Shown here piece by piece: positions 26,985 to 38,869 of a stretch of 64,000 nucleotides of DNA. Source of the stretch: Pontederia crassipes (Eukaryota > Streptophyta > Magnoliopsida > Commelinales > Pontederiaceae); contig CM060197.1 of assembly GCA_030549335.1 (NCBI GenBank), forward strand, positions 17,062,501 through 17,126,500, in the 5' to 3' direction. Positions within the stretch are counted from its first letter, which is position 1. Every line of letters starts with the position of its first letter. The notes below the pieces were generated by a model. It was not told where the DNA came from, did not search any database, and saw nothing but the letters and a program-made list of their open reading frames with translations. The position numbers and the translations under genes are program-made.

Positions 26985-27060
26985 TTTGGAACTTTAACTC
27001 TATTTCAAACCGAAGTTGAACCGTTACAATTAAAGCTCTTGGGGATTAGAGTCTTAGAGT
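26985..27060. repeat. 142-bp short monomer (six-base deletion), one of eight
   Basis: The sequence ACAATTAAAGCTC replaces ACAATCAATGATAAAGCTC, removing six bases and making a 142-bp monomer. The span given covers the deletion site in the copy at 27,027. The same deletion is at 17,001, 19,066, 21,427, 23,049, 23,783, 25,405 and 28,798. It occurs once per 734-bp unit and in the two 2,065-bp units, and nowhere in family B proper. It was therefore fixed once and spread by amplification of the higher-order unit. Confidence 0.9.
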
Positions 27061-27799
27061 AAGGTTCAAAGCTATAAGTTATAGATACTTATTACCACCT
27101 TTGGGTGTCCTAAGAGGTGATAGATCTTTGGAACTTTAACTCTATTTCAAACCGAAGTTCAACCGTTACAATCAATGTTAAAGCTCTTGGGGATTAGAGT
27201 CTTAGAGTAAGGTTCAAAGCTATAAGTTATAGATACTTATTACATACTTTGGGTGTCCTAAGAGATGATAGATCTCAAGAACATTAACTCTATTTCAAAC
27301 CGAAGTTGAACCGTTACAATCAATGATAAAGCTCTTGGGGATTAGAGTCTTAGAGTAAGTTTCAAAGCTATAAGTTATAGAAACTTATTACAACCTTTGG
27401 GTGTCCTAAGAGGTGATAGATCTTTGAAACTTTAACTCTATTTCAAACCGAAGTTGAACCGTTACAATCAATGATAAAGCTCTTGGGGATTAGAGTCTTA
27501 GAGTAAGGTTCAAAGCTATAAGTTATAGATACTTATTACAACCTTTGGGTGTCCTAAGAGGTGATAGATCTTTGGAGCTTTAACTCTATTTCAAACCGAA
27601 GTTGAACCGTTACAATCAATGATAAAGCTCTTGGGGATTAGAGTCTTAGAGTAAGGTTCAAAGCTATAAGTTATAGATACTTATTACAACCTTTGGGTGT
27701 CCTAAGAGGTGATAGATCTTTGGAACTTTAACTCTATTTCAAACCGAAGTTGAACCGTTACAATCAATGATAAAGCTCTTGGGGATTAGAGTCTTAGAG

Positions 27800-27870
27800 T
27801 AAGGTTCAAAGCTATAAGTTATAGATACTTATTACAACCTTTGGGTGTCCTAAGAGGTGATAGATCTTTA
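27800..27870. other. First family A to family B junction
   Basis: The last family A state, GAGTAAGG, is followed within the same run by CTTTAGAAC at about 27,867 and then AAAGATTTCGC and GAGTTAGG, which are family B states. The bases between (monomer positions 1-66) are shared by both families, so the exact breakpoint lies somewhere in this stretch. The 148-bp phase is kept across the junction, as expected for homologous exchange between monomers of the two families rather than a random break. Confidence 0.85.
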
Positions 27871-28545
27871 GAACTTTAACTCTATTTCAAACCGAAGTTG
27901 AACCGTTACAATCAAAGATTTCGCTCTTGGGTATTAGAGTCTTTGAGTTAGGTTCAAAGCTATAAGTTATAGATACTTATTACAACCTTTGGGTGTCCTA
28001 AGAGGTGATAGATCTTTAGAACTTTTAACTCTATTTCAAACCGATGTTGAACTGTTACAATCAAAGATAACGCTCTTGGGAATTAGAGTCTTAGAGTTAG
28101 GTTCAAAGCTATAAGTTATAGATACTTATTACAACCTTTGGGTGTCCTAAGAGGTGATAGATCTTTAGAACTTTAACTCTATTTCAAACCGAAGTTGAAC
28201 CGTTGCAATCAAAGATAACGCTATTGGGGATTAGAGTCTTAGAGTTAGGTTCAAAGTTATAAGTTATAGATACGTATTACAACCTTTGGGTGTCCTAAGA
28301 GGTGATAGATCTTTAGAACTTTAACTCTATTTCAAACCGAAGTTGAACCGTTACAATCAAAGATAACGCTTTTAGGGATTAGAGTCTTAGAGTTAGGTTC
28401 AAAGCTATAAGTTATAGATAATTATGACAAACTTTGGGTGTCCTAAGAGGTGATAGATCTTTAGAACTTTAACTCTATTTCAAATCGAAGTTGAACCGTT
28501 ACAATCAAAGAGAACGCTCTTAGGGATTAGAGTCTTAGAGTTAGG
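27867..28545. repeat. Family B block inside the junction zone (copy 1 of a B five-monomer set)
   Basis: The block carries an ordered set of rare B variants: GATTTCGCTC with CTTGGGTATT (27,917), CGATGTTGAACTG with an extra T in CTTTTAACTC, GCAATC with GCTATTGGGG, GTTATAAG with ACGTATTAC, and ATAATTATGACAAAC (28,421). The same set recurs at 29,244-29,748 (offset 1,327) and 30,429-30,933 (offset 1,185). It ends with GAGTTAGG at about 28,541, after which family A states resume. Confidence 0.88.
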
Positions 28546-29195
28546 TTCAAAGCTATAAGTTATAGATACTTATTACAACCTTTGGGTGTCCTAAGAGGTG
28601 ATAGATCTTTGGAGCTTTAACTCTATTTCAAACCGAAGTTGAACCGTTACAATCAATGATAAAGCTCTTGGGGATTAGAGTCTTAGAGTAAGGTTCAAAG
28701 CTATAAGTTATAGATACTTATTACAACCTTTGGGTGTCCTAAGAGGTGATAGATCTTTGGAACTTTAACTCTATTTCAAACCGAAGTTGAACCGTTACAA
28801 TTAAAGCTCTTGGGGATTAGAGTCTTAGAGTAAGGTTCAAAGCTATAAGTTATAGATACTTATTACAACCTTTGGGTGTCCTAAGAGGTGATAGATCTTT
28901 GGAGCTTTAACTCTATTTCAAACCGAAGTTGAACCGTTACAATCAATGATAAAGCTCTTGGGGATTAGAGTCTTAGAGTAAGGTTCAAAGCTATAAGTTA
29001 TAGATACTTATTACAACCTTTGGGTGTCCTAAGAGGTGATAGATCTTTGGAACTTTAACTCTATTTCAAACCGAAGTTGAACCGTTACAATCAATGATAA
29101 AGCTCTTGGGGATTAGAGTCTTAGAGTAAGGTTCAAAGCTATAAGTTATAGATACTTATTACAACCTTTGGGTGTCCTAAGAGGTGATAGATCTT
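28546..29195. repeat. Family A island between family B blocks
   Basis: About four monomers carry family A states: CTTTGGAGCTT at 28,611, the 142-bp monomer (28,798), CTTTGGAGCTT again at 28,901, then a plain A monomer ending with GAGTAAGG near 29,127. Family B states return at CTTTAGAAC near 29,195. GGAGCTT at 27,574 and 28,901 is 1,327 bp apart, the same offset as the B markers on either side. The island is thus the A part of a tandem duplication that spans the original A/B boundary. Its first 290 bp (one 148-bp and one 142-bp monomer) are part of a 734-bp unit with three monomers missing. Confidence 0.87.
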
Positions 29196-31070
29196 TAGAA
29201 CTTTAACTCTATTTCAAACCGAAGTTGAACCGTTACAATCAAAGATTTCGCTCTTGGGTATTAGAGTCTTTGAGTTAGGTTCAAAGCTATAAGTTATAGA
29301 TACTTATTACAACCTTTGGGTGTCCTAAGAGGTGATAGATCTTTAGAACTTTTAACTCTATTTCAAACCGATGTTGAACTGTTACAATCAAAGATAACGC
29401 TCTTGGGAATTAGAGTCTTAGAGTTAGGTTCAAAGCTATAAGTTATAGATACTTATTACAACCTTTGGGTGTCCTAAGAGGTGATAGATCTTTAGAACTT
29501 TAACTCTATTTCAAACCGAAGTTGAACCGTTGCAATCAAAGATAACGCTATTGGGGATTAGAGTCTTAGAGTTAGGTTCAAAGTTATAAGTTATAGATAC
29601 GTATTACAACCTTTGGGTGTCCTAAGAGGTGATAGATCTTTAGAACTTTAACTCTATTTCAAACCGAAGTTGAACCGTTACAATCAAAGATAACGCTTTT
29701 AGGGATTAGAGTCTTAGAGTTAGGTTCAAAGCTATAAGTTATAGATAATTATGACAAACTTTGGGTGTCCTAAGAGGTGATAGATCTTTAGAACTTTAAC
29801 TCTATTTCAAATCGAAGTTGAACCGTTACAATCAAAGAGAACGCTCTTAGGGATTAGAGTCTTAGAGTTAGGTTCAAAGCTATAAGTTATAGATACTTAT
29901 GACAACCTTTGGGTGTCCAAAGAGGTGATAGATCTTTAGAACTTTAACTCTATTTCAAACCGAAGTTGAACCGTTACAATCAAAGATAACGCTCTTAGGG
30001 ATTAGAGCCTTAGAGTAAGGTTCAAAACTATAAGTTATAGATACTTATTACAACCTTTGGGTGTCCTAAGAGGTGATAGATCTTTAGAACTTTAACTCTA
30101 TTTCAAACCGAAGTTGAACCGTTACAATCAAAGATAACGCTCTTGGGGATTAGAGTCATAGAGTTAGGTTCAAAGCTATACGTTATAGATACTTATTACA
30201 ACCTTTGGGTGTCCTAAGAGGTGATAGATCTTTAGAACTTTAACTCTATTTCATACCGAAGTTGAACCTTTACAATCAAAGATAATGCTCTTAGGGATTA
30301 GAGTCTTAGAGTTAGGTTCAAAGCTATAAGTTATAGATACTTATTACAACCTTTGGGTGTCCTAAGAGGTGATAGATCTTTAGAACTTTAACTCTATTTC
30401 AAACCGAAGTTGAACCGTTACAATCAAAGATTTCGCTCTTGGGTATTAGAGTCTTTGAGTTAGGTTCAAAGCTATAAGTTATAGATACTTATTACAACCT
30501 TTGGGTGTCCTAAGAGGTGATAGATCTTTAGAACTTTTAACTCTATTTCAAACCGATGTTGAACTGTTACAATCAAAGATAACGCTCTTGGGAATTAGAG
30601 TCTTAGAGTTAGGTTCAAAGCTATAAGTTATAGATACTTATTACAACCTTTGGGTGTCCTAAGAGGTGATAGATCTTTAGAACTTTAACTCTATTTCAAA
30701 CCGAAGTTGAACCGTTACAATCAAAGATAACGCTATTGGGGATTAGAGTCTTAGAGTTAGGTTCAAAGTTATAAGTTATAGATACGTATTACAACCTTTG
30801 GGTGTCCTAAGAGGTGATAGATCTTTAGAACTTTAACTCTATTTCAAACCGAAGTTGAACCGTTACAATCAAAGATAACGCTTTTAGGGATTAGAGTCTT
30901 AGAGTTAGGTTCAAAGCTATAAGTTATAGATAATTATGACAAACTTTGGGTGTCCTAAGAGGTGATAGATCTTTAGAACTTTAACTCTATTTCAAACCGA
31001 AGTTGAACCGTTACAATCAAAGATAACGCTCTTAGGGATTAGAGTCTTAGAGTTAGGTTCAAAGCTATAA
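29196..31070. repeat. Copies 2 and 3 of the B five-monomer set
   Basis: The ordered rare-variant set seen at 27,867-28,545 appears again with GATTTCGC at 29,244 and 30,429 and ATTATGACAAAC at 29,748 and 30,933. The spacing of 1,185 is eight monomers plus one base, the extra T in CTTTTAACTC. Copy 3 differs from copies 1 and 2 by ACAATC in place of GCAATC in the third monomer (near 30,720) and by a plain CAAACC, AAAGATAAC monomer after the set. More decayed relatives lie near 34,545-34,925 and 35,310-35,665. Confidence 0.82.
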
Positions 31071-34000
31071 GTTATAGATACTTATTACAACCTTTGGGTG
31101 TCCTAAGAGGTGATAGATCTTTAGAACTTTAACTCTATTTCAAACCGAAGTTGAACCGTTACAATCAAAGATAACGCTCTTAGGGATTAGAGTCTTAGAG
31201 TTAGGTTCAAAGCTATAAGTTATAGATACTTATGACAACCTTTGGGTGTCCTAAGAGGTGATAGATCTTTAGAACTTTAACTCTATTTCAAACCGAAGTT
31301 GAACCGTTACAATCAAAGATAACGCTCTTAGGGATTAGAGTCTTAGAGTTAGGTTCAAAGCTATAAGTTATAGATACTTATTACAACCTTTGGGTGTCCT
31401 AAGAGGTGATAGATCTTTAGAACTTTAACTCTATTTCAAATCGAAGTTGAACCGTTACAATCAAAGAGAACGCTCTTAGGGATTAGAGTCTTAGAGTTAG
31501 GTTCAAAGCTATAAGTTATAGATACTTATGACAACCTTTGGGTGTCCAAAGAGGTGATAGATCTTTAGAACTTTAACTCTATTTCAAACCGAAGTTGAAC
31601 CGTTACAATCAAAGATAACGCTCTTAGGGATTAGAGCCTTAGAGTAAGGTTCAAAACTATAAGTTATAGATACTTATTACAACCTTTGGGTGTCCTAAGA
31701 GGTGATAGATCTTTAGAACTTTAACTCTATTTCAAATCGAAGTTGAACCGTTACAATCAAAGAGAACGCTCTTAGGGATTAGAGTCTTAGAGTTAGGTTC
31801 AAAGCTATAAGTTATAGATACTTATTACAACCTTTGGGTGACCTAAGAGGTGATAGATCTTTAGAACTTTAACTCTATTTCAAGCCGAAGTTGAACCGTT
31901 ACAATCAAAGAGAACGCTCTTAGGGATTAGAGCCTTAGAGTAAGGTTCAAAGCTATAAGTTATAGATACTTATTACAACCTTTGGGTGTCCTAAGAGGTG
32001 ATAGATCTTTAGAACTTTAACTCTATTTCAAACCGAAGTTGAACCGTTACAATCAAAGATAACGCTCTTAGGGATTAGAGCCTTAGAGTAAGGTTCAAAA
32101 CTATAAGTTATAGATACTTATTACAACCTTTGGGTGTCCTAAGAGGTGATAGATCTTTAGAACTTTAACTCTATTTCAAATCGAAGTTGAACCGTTACAA
32201 TCAAAGAGAACGCTCTTAGGGATTAGAGTCTTAGAGTTAGGTTCAAAGCTATAAGTTATAGATACTTATTACAACCTTTGGGTGACCTAAGAGGTGATAG
32301 ATCTTTAGAACTTTAACTCTATTTCAAGCCGAAGTTGAACCGTTACAATCAAAGATAACGCTCTTAGGGATTAGAGCCTTAGAGTAAGGTTCAAAGCTAT
32401 AAGTTATAGATACTTATTACAACCTTTGGGTGTCCTAAGAGGTGATAGATCTTTAGAACTTTAACTCTATTTCAAACCGAAGTTGAACCGTTACAATCAA
32501 AGATAACGCTATTGGGGATTAGAGTCTTAGAGTTAGGTTCAAAGTTATAAGTTATAGATACGTATTACAACCTTTGGGTGTCCTAAGAGGTGATAGATCT
32601 TTAGAACTTTAACTCTATTTCAAACCGAAGTTGAACCGTTACAATCAAAGATAACGCTTTTAGGGATTAGAGTCTTAGAGTTAGGTTCAAAGCTATAAGT
32701 TATAGATACTTATTACAACCTTTGGGTGTCCTAAGAGGAGATAGATCTTTAGAACTATAACTCTATTTCAAACCAAAGTTGAACCGTTACAATCAAAGAT
32801 AACGCTCTTAGGGATTAGAGTCTTAGAGTTAGGTTCAAAGTTATAAGTTATAGATACTTATGACAACCTTTGGGTGTCCTAAGAGGTGATAGATCTTTAG
32901 AACTTTAACTCTATTTCAAACCGAAGTTGTACCGTTACAATCAAAGATAACGCTCTTAGGGATTAGAGTCTTAGAGTTAAGTTCAAAGCTATAAGTTATA
33001 GATACTTATGACAACCTTAGGGTGTCTAAGAGGTGATAGATCTTTAGAACTTTAACTCTATTTCAAACCGAAGTTGAACCGTTACAATCAAAGATAACGC
33101 TCTTAGGGATTAGAGTCTTAGAGTTAGGTTCAAAGCTATAAGTTATAGATACTTATTACAACCTTTGGGTGTCCTAAGAGGTGATAGATCTTTAGAACTT
33201 TAACTCTATTTCAAACCGAAGTTGAACCGTTACAATCAAAGATAACGCTCTTAGGGATTAGAGTCTTAGAGTTAGATTCAAAGCTATAAGTTATAGATAC
33301 TTATGACAACCTTTGGGTGTCCTAAGAGGTGATAGATCTTTAGAACTTTAACTCTATTTCAAACCGAAGTTGAACCGTTACAATCAAAGATAACGCTCTT
33401 AGGGATTAGAGTCTTAGAGTTAGGTTCAAAGCTATAAGTTATAGATACTTATTACAACCTTTGGGTGTCCTAAGAGGTGATAGATCTTTAGAACTTTAAC
33501 TCTATTTCAAACCAAAGTTGAACCGTTACAATCAAAGATAACGCTCTTAGGGATTAGAGTCTTAGAGTTAGGTTCAAAGCTATAAGTTATAGATACTTAT
33601 TACAACCTTTGGGTGTCCTAAGAGGTGATAGATCTTTAGAACTTTAACTCTATTTCAAGCCGAAGTTGAACCGTTACAATCAAAGATAACGCTCTTAGGG
33701 ATTAGAGTCTTAGAGTTAGGTTCAAGGCCATAAGTTATAGATACTTATTACAACCTTTGGGTGTCCTACGAGGTGATAGATCTTTAGAACTATAACTCTA
33801 TTTCAAACCGAAGTTGAACCGTTACAATAAAAAATAACGCTCTTGGGGATTAGAGTCTTAGAGTTAGGTTCAAAGCTATAAGTTATAGATACTTATTACA
33901 ACCTTTGGGTGTCATAAGAGGTGATAGATCTTTAGAACTTTAACTCTATTTCAAACCGAAGTTGAACCGTTACAATCAAAGATAACGCTCTTGGGGATTA

Positions 34001-37000
34001 GAGTCTTAGAGTTAGGTTCAAAGCTATAAGTTATAGATACTTATCACAACCTTTTGGTGTCCTAAGAGGTGATAGATCTTTAGAACTTTAACTGTATTTC
34101 AAACCAAAGTTGAACCGTTACTATCAAAGATAACGCTCTTGGGGATTAGAGTCTTAGAGTTAGGTTCAAAGCTATAAGTTATAGATACTTATGACAACCT
34201 TTGGTGTCCTAAGAGGTGATAGATCTTTAGAACTTTAACTCTATTTCAAACCGAAGTTGAACCGTTACAATCAAAGATAACGCTCTTGGGGATTAGAGTC
34301 ATAGAGTTAGGTTCAAAGCTATACGTTATAGGTACTTATTACAACCTTTGGGTGTCCTAAGAGGTGATAGATCTTTAGAACTTTAACTCTATTTCAAACC
34401 GAAGTTGAACCGTTACAATCAAAGATAATGCTCTTAGGGATTAGAGTCTTAGAGTTAGGTTCAAAGCTATAAGTTATAGATACTTATTACAACCTTTGGG
34501 TGTCCTAAGAGGTGATAGATCTTTAGAACTTTAACTCTATTTCAAACCGATGTTGAACTGTTACAATTAAAGATAACGCTCTTGGGAATTAGAGTCTTAG
34601 AGTTAGGTCCAAAGCTATAAGTTATAGATACTTATTACAACCTTTGGGTGTCCTAAGAGGTGATAGATCTTTAGAACTTTAACTCTATTTCAAACCGAAG
34701 TTGAACCGTTGCAATCAAAGATAACGCTCTTGGGGATTAGAGTCTTAGAGTTAGGTTCAAAGTTATAAGTTATAGATACGTATTACAACTTTGGGTGTCC
34801 TAAGAGGTGATAGATCTTTAGAACTTTAACTCTGTTTCAAACCGAAGTTGAACCGTTCAATCAAAGATAACGCTCTTAGGGATTAGAGTCTTAGAGTTAG
34901 GTTCAAAGCTATAAGTTATAGATAATTATGACAACCTTTGGGTGTCCTAAGAGGTGATAGATCTTTAGAACTTTAACTCTATTTCAAACCGAAGTTGAAC
35001 CCTTACAATCTAAGATAATGCTCTTGGGGATTAGAGTCTTAGAGTTAGGTTCAAAGCTATAAGTTATAGATACTTATGACAACCTTTGGGTGTCCTACGA
35101 GGTGATAGATCTTTAGAACTATAACTCTATTTCAAACCGAAGTTGAACCGTTACAATAAAAAATAACGCTCTTGGGGATTAGAGTCTTAGAGTTAGGTTC
35201 AAAGCTATAAGTTATAGATACTTATTACAACCTTTGGGTGTCCTAAGAGGTGATAGATCTTTAGAACTTTAACTCTATTTCAAACCGAAGTTGAACCGTT
35301 ACAATCAAAGATTACGCTCTTGGGTATTAGAGTCTTTGAGTTAGGTTCAAAGCTATAAGTTATAGATACTTATTACAACCTTTGGGTGTCCTAAGAGGTG
35401 ATAGATCTTTAGAACTTTAACTCTATTTCAAACCGATGTTGAACTGTTACAATCAAAGATAACGCTCTTGGGAATTTGAGTCTTAGAGTTAGGTTCAAAG
35501 CTATAAGTTATAGATACTTATTACAACCTTTGGGTGTCCTAAGAGGTGATAGATCTTTAGAACTTTAACTCTATTTCAAACCAAAGTTGAACCGTTACAA
35601 TCAAAGATAACGCTCTTGGGGATTAGAGTCTTAGAGTTAGGTTCAAAGTTATAAGTTATAGATACGTATTACAACCTTTGGGTGTCCTAAGAGGTGATAG
35701 ATCTTTAGAACTTTAACTCTATTTCAAACCGAAGTTGAACCGTTACAATCAAAGATAACGCTCTTAGGGATTAGAGTCTTAGAGTTAGGTTCAAAGTTAT
35801 AAGTTATAGATACTTATGACAACCTTTGGGTGTCCTAAGAGGTGATAGATCTTTAGAACTTTAACTCTATTTCAAACCGAAGTTGAACCGTTACAATCAA
35901 AGATAACGCTCTTAGGGATTAGAGTCTTAGAGTTAGGTTCAAGGCTATAAGTTATAGATACTTATGACAACCTTTGGGTGTCCTAAGAGGTGATAGATCT
36001 TTAGAACTTTAACTCTATTTCAAACCGAAGTTCAACCGTTACAATCAAAGATAACGCTCTTAGGGATTAGAGCCTTAGAGTTAGGTTCAAAGCTATAAGT
36101 TATAGATACTTATTACAACCTTTGGGTGTCCTAAGAGGAGATGGATCTTTAGAACTATAACTCTATTTCAAATCGAAGTTGAACCGTTACAATCAAAGAT
36201 AACGCTCTTAGGGATTAGAGTCTTAGAATTAGGTTCAAGGCTATAAGTTATAGATACTTATGACAACCTTTGGGTGTCCTAAGAGGTGATAGATCTTTAG
36301 AACTTTAACTCTTTTTCAAATCGAAGTTGAACCGTTACAATCAAATATAACGCTCTTAGGGATTAGAGTCTTAGAGTTAGGTTCAAAGCTATAAGTTATA
36401 GATACTTATTACAACCTTTGGGTGTCCTAAGAGGAGATAGATCTTTAGAACTATAACTCTATTTCAAATCGAAGTTGAACCGTTACAATCAAAGATAACG
36501 CTCTTAGGGATTAGAGTCTTAGAGTTAGGTTCAAAGTTATAAGTTATAGATACTTATGACAACCTTTAGGTGTCCTAAGAGGTGATAGATCTTTAGAACT
36601 TTAACTCTATTTCAAACCGAAGTTGTACCGTTACAATCAAAGATAACGCTCTTAGGGATTAGAGTCTTAGAGTTAGGTTCAAAGCTATAAGTTATAGATA
36701 CTTATGACAACCTTTGGGTGTCCTAAGAGGTGATAGATCTTTAGAACTTTAACTCTATTTCAAGCCGAAGTTGAACCGTTACAATCAAAGATAACGCTCT
36801 TAGGGATTAGAGTCTTAGAGTTAGGTTCAAGGCTATAAGTTATAGATACTTATGACAACCTTTGGGTGTCCTAAGAGGTGATAGATCTTTAGAACTTTAA
36901 CTCTATTTCAAACCGAAGTTCAACCGTTACAATCAAAGATAACGCTCTTAGGGATTAGAGTCTTAGAGTTAGGTTCAAAGCTATAAGTTATAGATACTTA

Positions 37001-37300
37001 TTACAACCTTTGGGTGTCCTAAGAGGTGATAGATCTTTAGAACTTTAACTCTATTTCAAACCGAAGTTGAACCGTTACAATCAAAGATAACGCTCTTAGG
37101 GATTAGAGTCTTAGAGTTAGGTTCAAAGTTATAAGTTATAGATACTTATGACAACCTTTGGGTGTCCTAAGAGGTGATAGATCTTTAGAACTTTAACTCT
37201 ATTTCAAACCGAAGTTGAACCGTTACAATCAAAGATAACGCTCTTAGGGATTAGAGTCTTAGAGTTACGTTCAAGGCTATAAGTTATAGATACTTATGAC
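31070..37300. repeat. Mixed family B region without a stable higher-order period
   Basis: Monomers here show many private changes, for example GGTGACC near 31,840 and 32,283, CCTTAGGGTGTCTAAG near 33,015, AAAAATAACGC near 33,830 and 35,160, and CTATACGTTATAGG near 34,320. Small deletions occur near 33,020, 34,203, 34,788 and 34,857. Some variants recur in pairs (AGAGAACGC with GAGCCTTAGAGTAAGG near 31,465-32,395), but no single spacing holds throughout. This is what an older or less recently homogenised stretch of an array looks like, compared with the strict units to the right. Confidence 0.75.
33128..33275. repeat. Family B satellite monomer (representative copy)
   Basis: This copy matches the family B consensus closely and is exactly 148 bp. 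It has A at 67 (CTTTAGAAC), A at 113, C at 119 (GATAACGCTC), A at 126 (CTTAGGGA) and T at 146 (GAGTTAG). The C at 119 gives family B a third CpG that family A lacks. Common B subtypes are TATTAC or TATGAC at bases 27-32, AAACC or AAGCC or AAATC near base 88, GTTGAACC or GTTCAACC near base 97, and GGTGATAG or GGAGATAG near base 53. These subtypes make the marker combinations that reveal the higher-order units to the right. Confidence 0.95.
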
Positions 37301-38080
37301 AACCTTTGGGTGTCCTAAGAGGTGATAGATCTTTAGAACTTTAACTCTATTTCAAACCGAAGTTCAACCGTTACAATCAAAGATAACGCTCTTAGGGATT
37401 AGAGTCTTAGAGTTAGGTTCAAAGCTATAAGTTATAGATACTTATTACAACCTTTGGGTGTCCTAAGAGGAGATGGATCTTTAGAACTATAACTCTATTT
37501 CAAATCGAAGTTGAACCGTTACAATCAAAGATAACGCTCTTAGGGATTAGAGTCTTAGAGTTAGGTTCAAAGTTATAAGTTATAGATACTTATTACAACC
37601 TTTGGGTGTCCTAAGAGGTGATAGATCTTTAGAACTTTAACTCTATTTCAAACCGAAGTTGAACCGTTGCAATCAAAGATAACGCTCTTAGGGATTAGAG
37701 TCTTAGAGTTAGGTTCAAAGCTATAAGTTATAGATACTTATGACATTCTTTGGGTGTCCTAAGAGGTGATAGATCTTTAGAACTTTAACTCTATTTCAAA
37801 CCGAAGTTGAACCGTTACAATCAAAGATAACGCTCTTAGGGATTAGAGTCTTAGAGTTAGGTTCAAAGCTATAAGTTATAGATACTTATTACAACCTTTG
37901 GGTGTCCTAAGAGGTGATAGATCTTTAGAACTTTAACTCTATTTCAAATCGAAGTTGAACCGTTACAATCAAAGATAACGCTCTTGGGGATTAGAGTCTT
38001 AGAGTTAGGTTCAAAGCTATAAGTTATAGATACTTATTACAACCTTTGGGTGTCCTAAGAGGTGATAGATCTTTAGAACT
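37300..38080. repeat. Family B segment repeated at offset 3,256 bp
   Basis: GGAGATGG at 37,469 and 40,725 and GACATTC at 37,742 and 40,998 both give an offset of 3,256 bp, which is 22 monomers. The ordered set is GTTCAACC, then GGAGATGG with CTATAACTC, then GCAATC, then GACATTC, then a CAAATCG monomer with CTTGGGG. The second copy covers about 40,556-41,336. A related set without GGAGATGG occurs later at 53,134 and 60,532. Confidence 0.8.
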
Positions 38081-38869
38081 TTAACTCTATTTCAAACCGA
38101 AGTTGAACCGTTACAATCAAAGATAACGCTCTTAGGGATTAGAGTCTTAGAGTTAGGTTCAAAGCTATAAGTTATAGATACTTATTACAACCTTTGGGTG
38201 TCCTAAGAGGTGATAGATCTTTAGAACTTTAACTCTATTTCAAACCGAAGTTGAACCGTTACAATCAAAGATAACGCTCTTAGGGATTAGAGTCTTAGAG
38301 TTAGGTTCAAAGCTATAAGTTATAGATACTTATGACAACCTTTGGGTGTCCTAAGAGGTGATAGATCTTTAGAACTTTAACTCTATTTCAAGCCGAAGTT
38401 GAACCGTTACAATCAAAGATAACGCTCTTAGGGATTAGAGTCTTAGAGTTAGGTTCAAGGCCATAAGTTATAGATACTTATGACAACCTTTGGGTGTCCT
38501 AAGAGGTGATAGATCTTTAGAACTTTAACTCTATTTCAAACCGAAGTTCAACCGTTACAATCAAAGATAACGCTCTTAGGGATTAGAGTCTTAGAGTTAG
38601 GTTCAAAGCTATAAGTTATAGATACTTATTACAACCTTTGGGTGTCCTAAGAGGAGATAGATCTTTAGAACTATAACTCTATTTCAAACCGAAGTTGAAC
38701 CGTTACAATCAAAGATAACGCTCTTAGGGATTAGAGTCTTAGAGTTAGGTTCAAAGTTATAAGTTATAGATACTTATGACAACCTTTGGGTGTCCTAAGA
38801 GGTGATAGATCTTTAGAACTTTAACTCTATTTCAAACCGAAGTTGAACCGTTACAATAAAAGATAACGC

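Larger units (their letters stand above)
19390..27810. repeat. Family A higher-order repeat domain (734-bp and 888-bp units)
   Basis: The GGAGCTT marker sits at 19,613, 21,240, 21,974, 22,862, 23,596, 24,330, 25,218, 25,952, 26,840 and 27,574. Successive spacings are 1,627, 734, 888, 734, 734, 888, 734, 888 and 734 bp. A 5-monomer unit (734) thus alternates with a 6-monomer unit (888), forming a 1,622-bp 11-mer, except that two 734 units stand side by side at 22,862-24,329. GCGATAAG at 20,737, 22,359, 24,715 and 26,337 (spacings 1,622, 2,356 and 1,622) confirms this. Copies differ at very few bases. The first 1,627-bp unit has different inner monomers (CAACGTT, GAACCTTAC, GAATCG) and looks ancestral or alternative. 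Confidence 0.9.
1..27866. repeat. Family A satellite domain
   Basis: All monomers here carry the family A states CTTTGGAAC, CTTTGAAAC or a CTCAAGAAC variant, GATAAAGCTC or GTTAAAGCTC, CTTGGGG and GAGTAAGG. The domain is about 188 monomers long. Its left part shows scattered single-base differences and many subtypes with no steady higher-order period, while from about 19.4 kb onward a clear multi-monomer unit repeats. The last unambiguous family A marker before the switch is GAGTAAGG near 27,800, and the first family B marker (CTTTAGAAC) is at about 27,867. The domain continues off the left edge of the window. Confidence 0.92.

Noticed and set aside
33128-33275. Telomere-like TTAGGG in family B (CTCTTAGGGATT)
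   Set aside because: The hexamer occurs once per monomer, created by the G-to-A change at base 126, and is never in tandem. It is not telomeric repeat.
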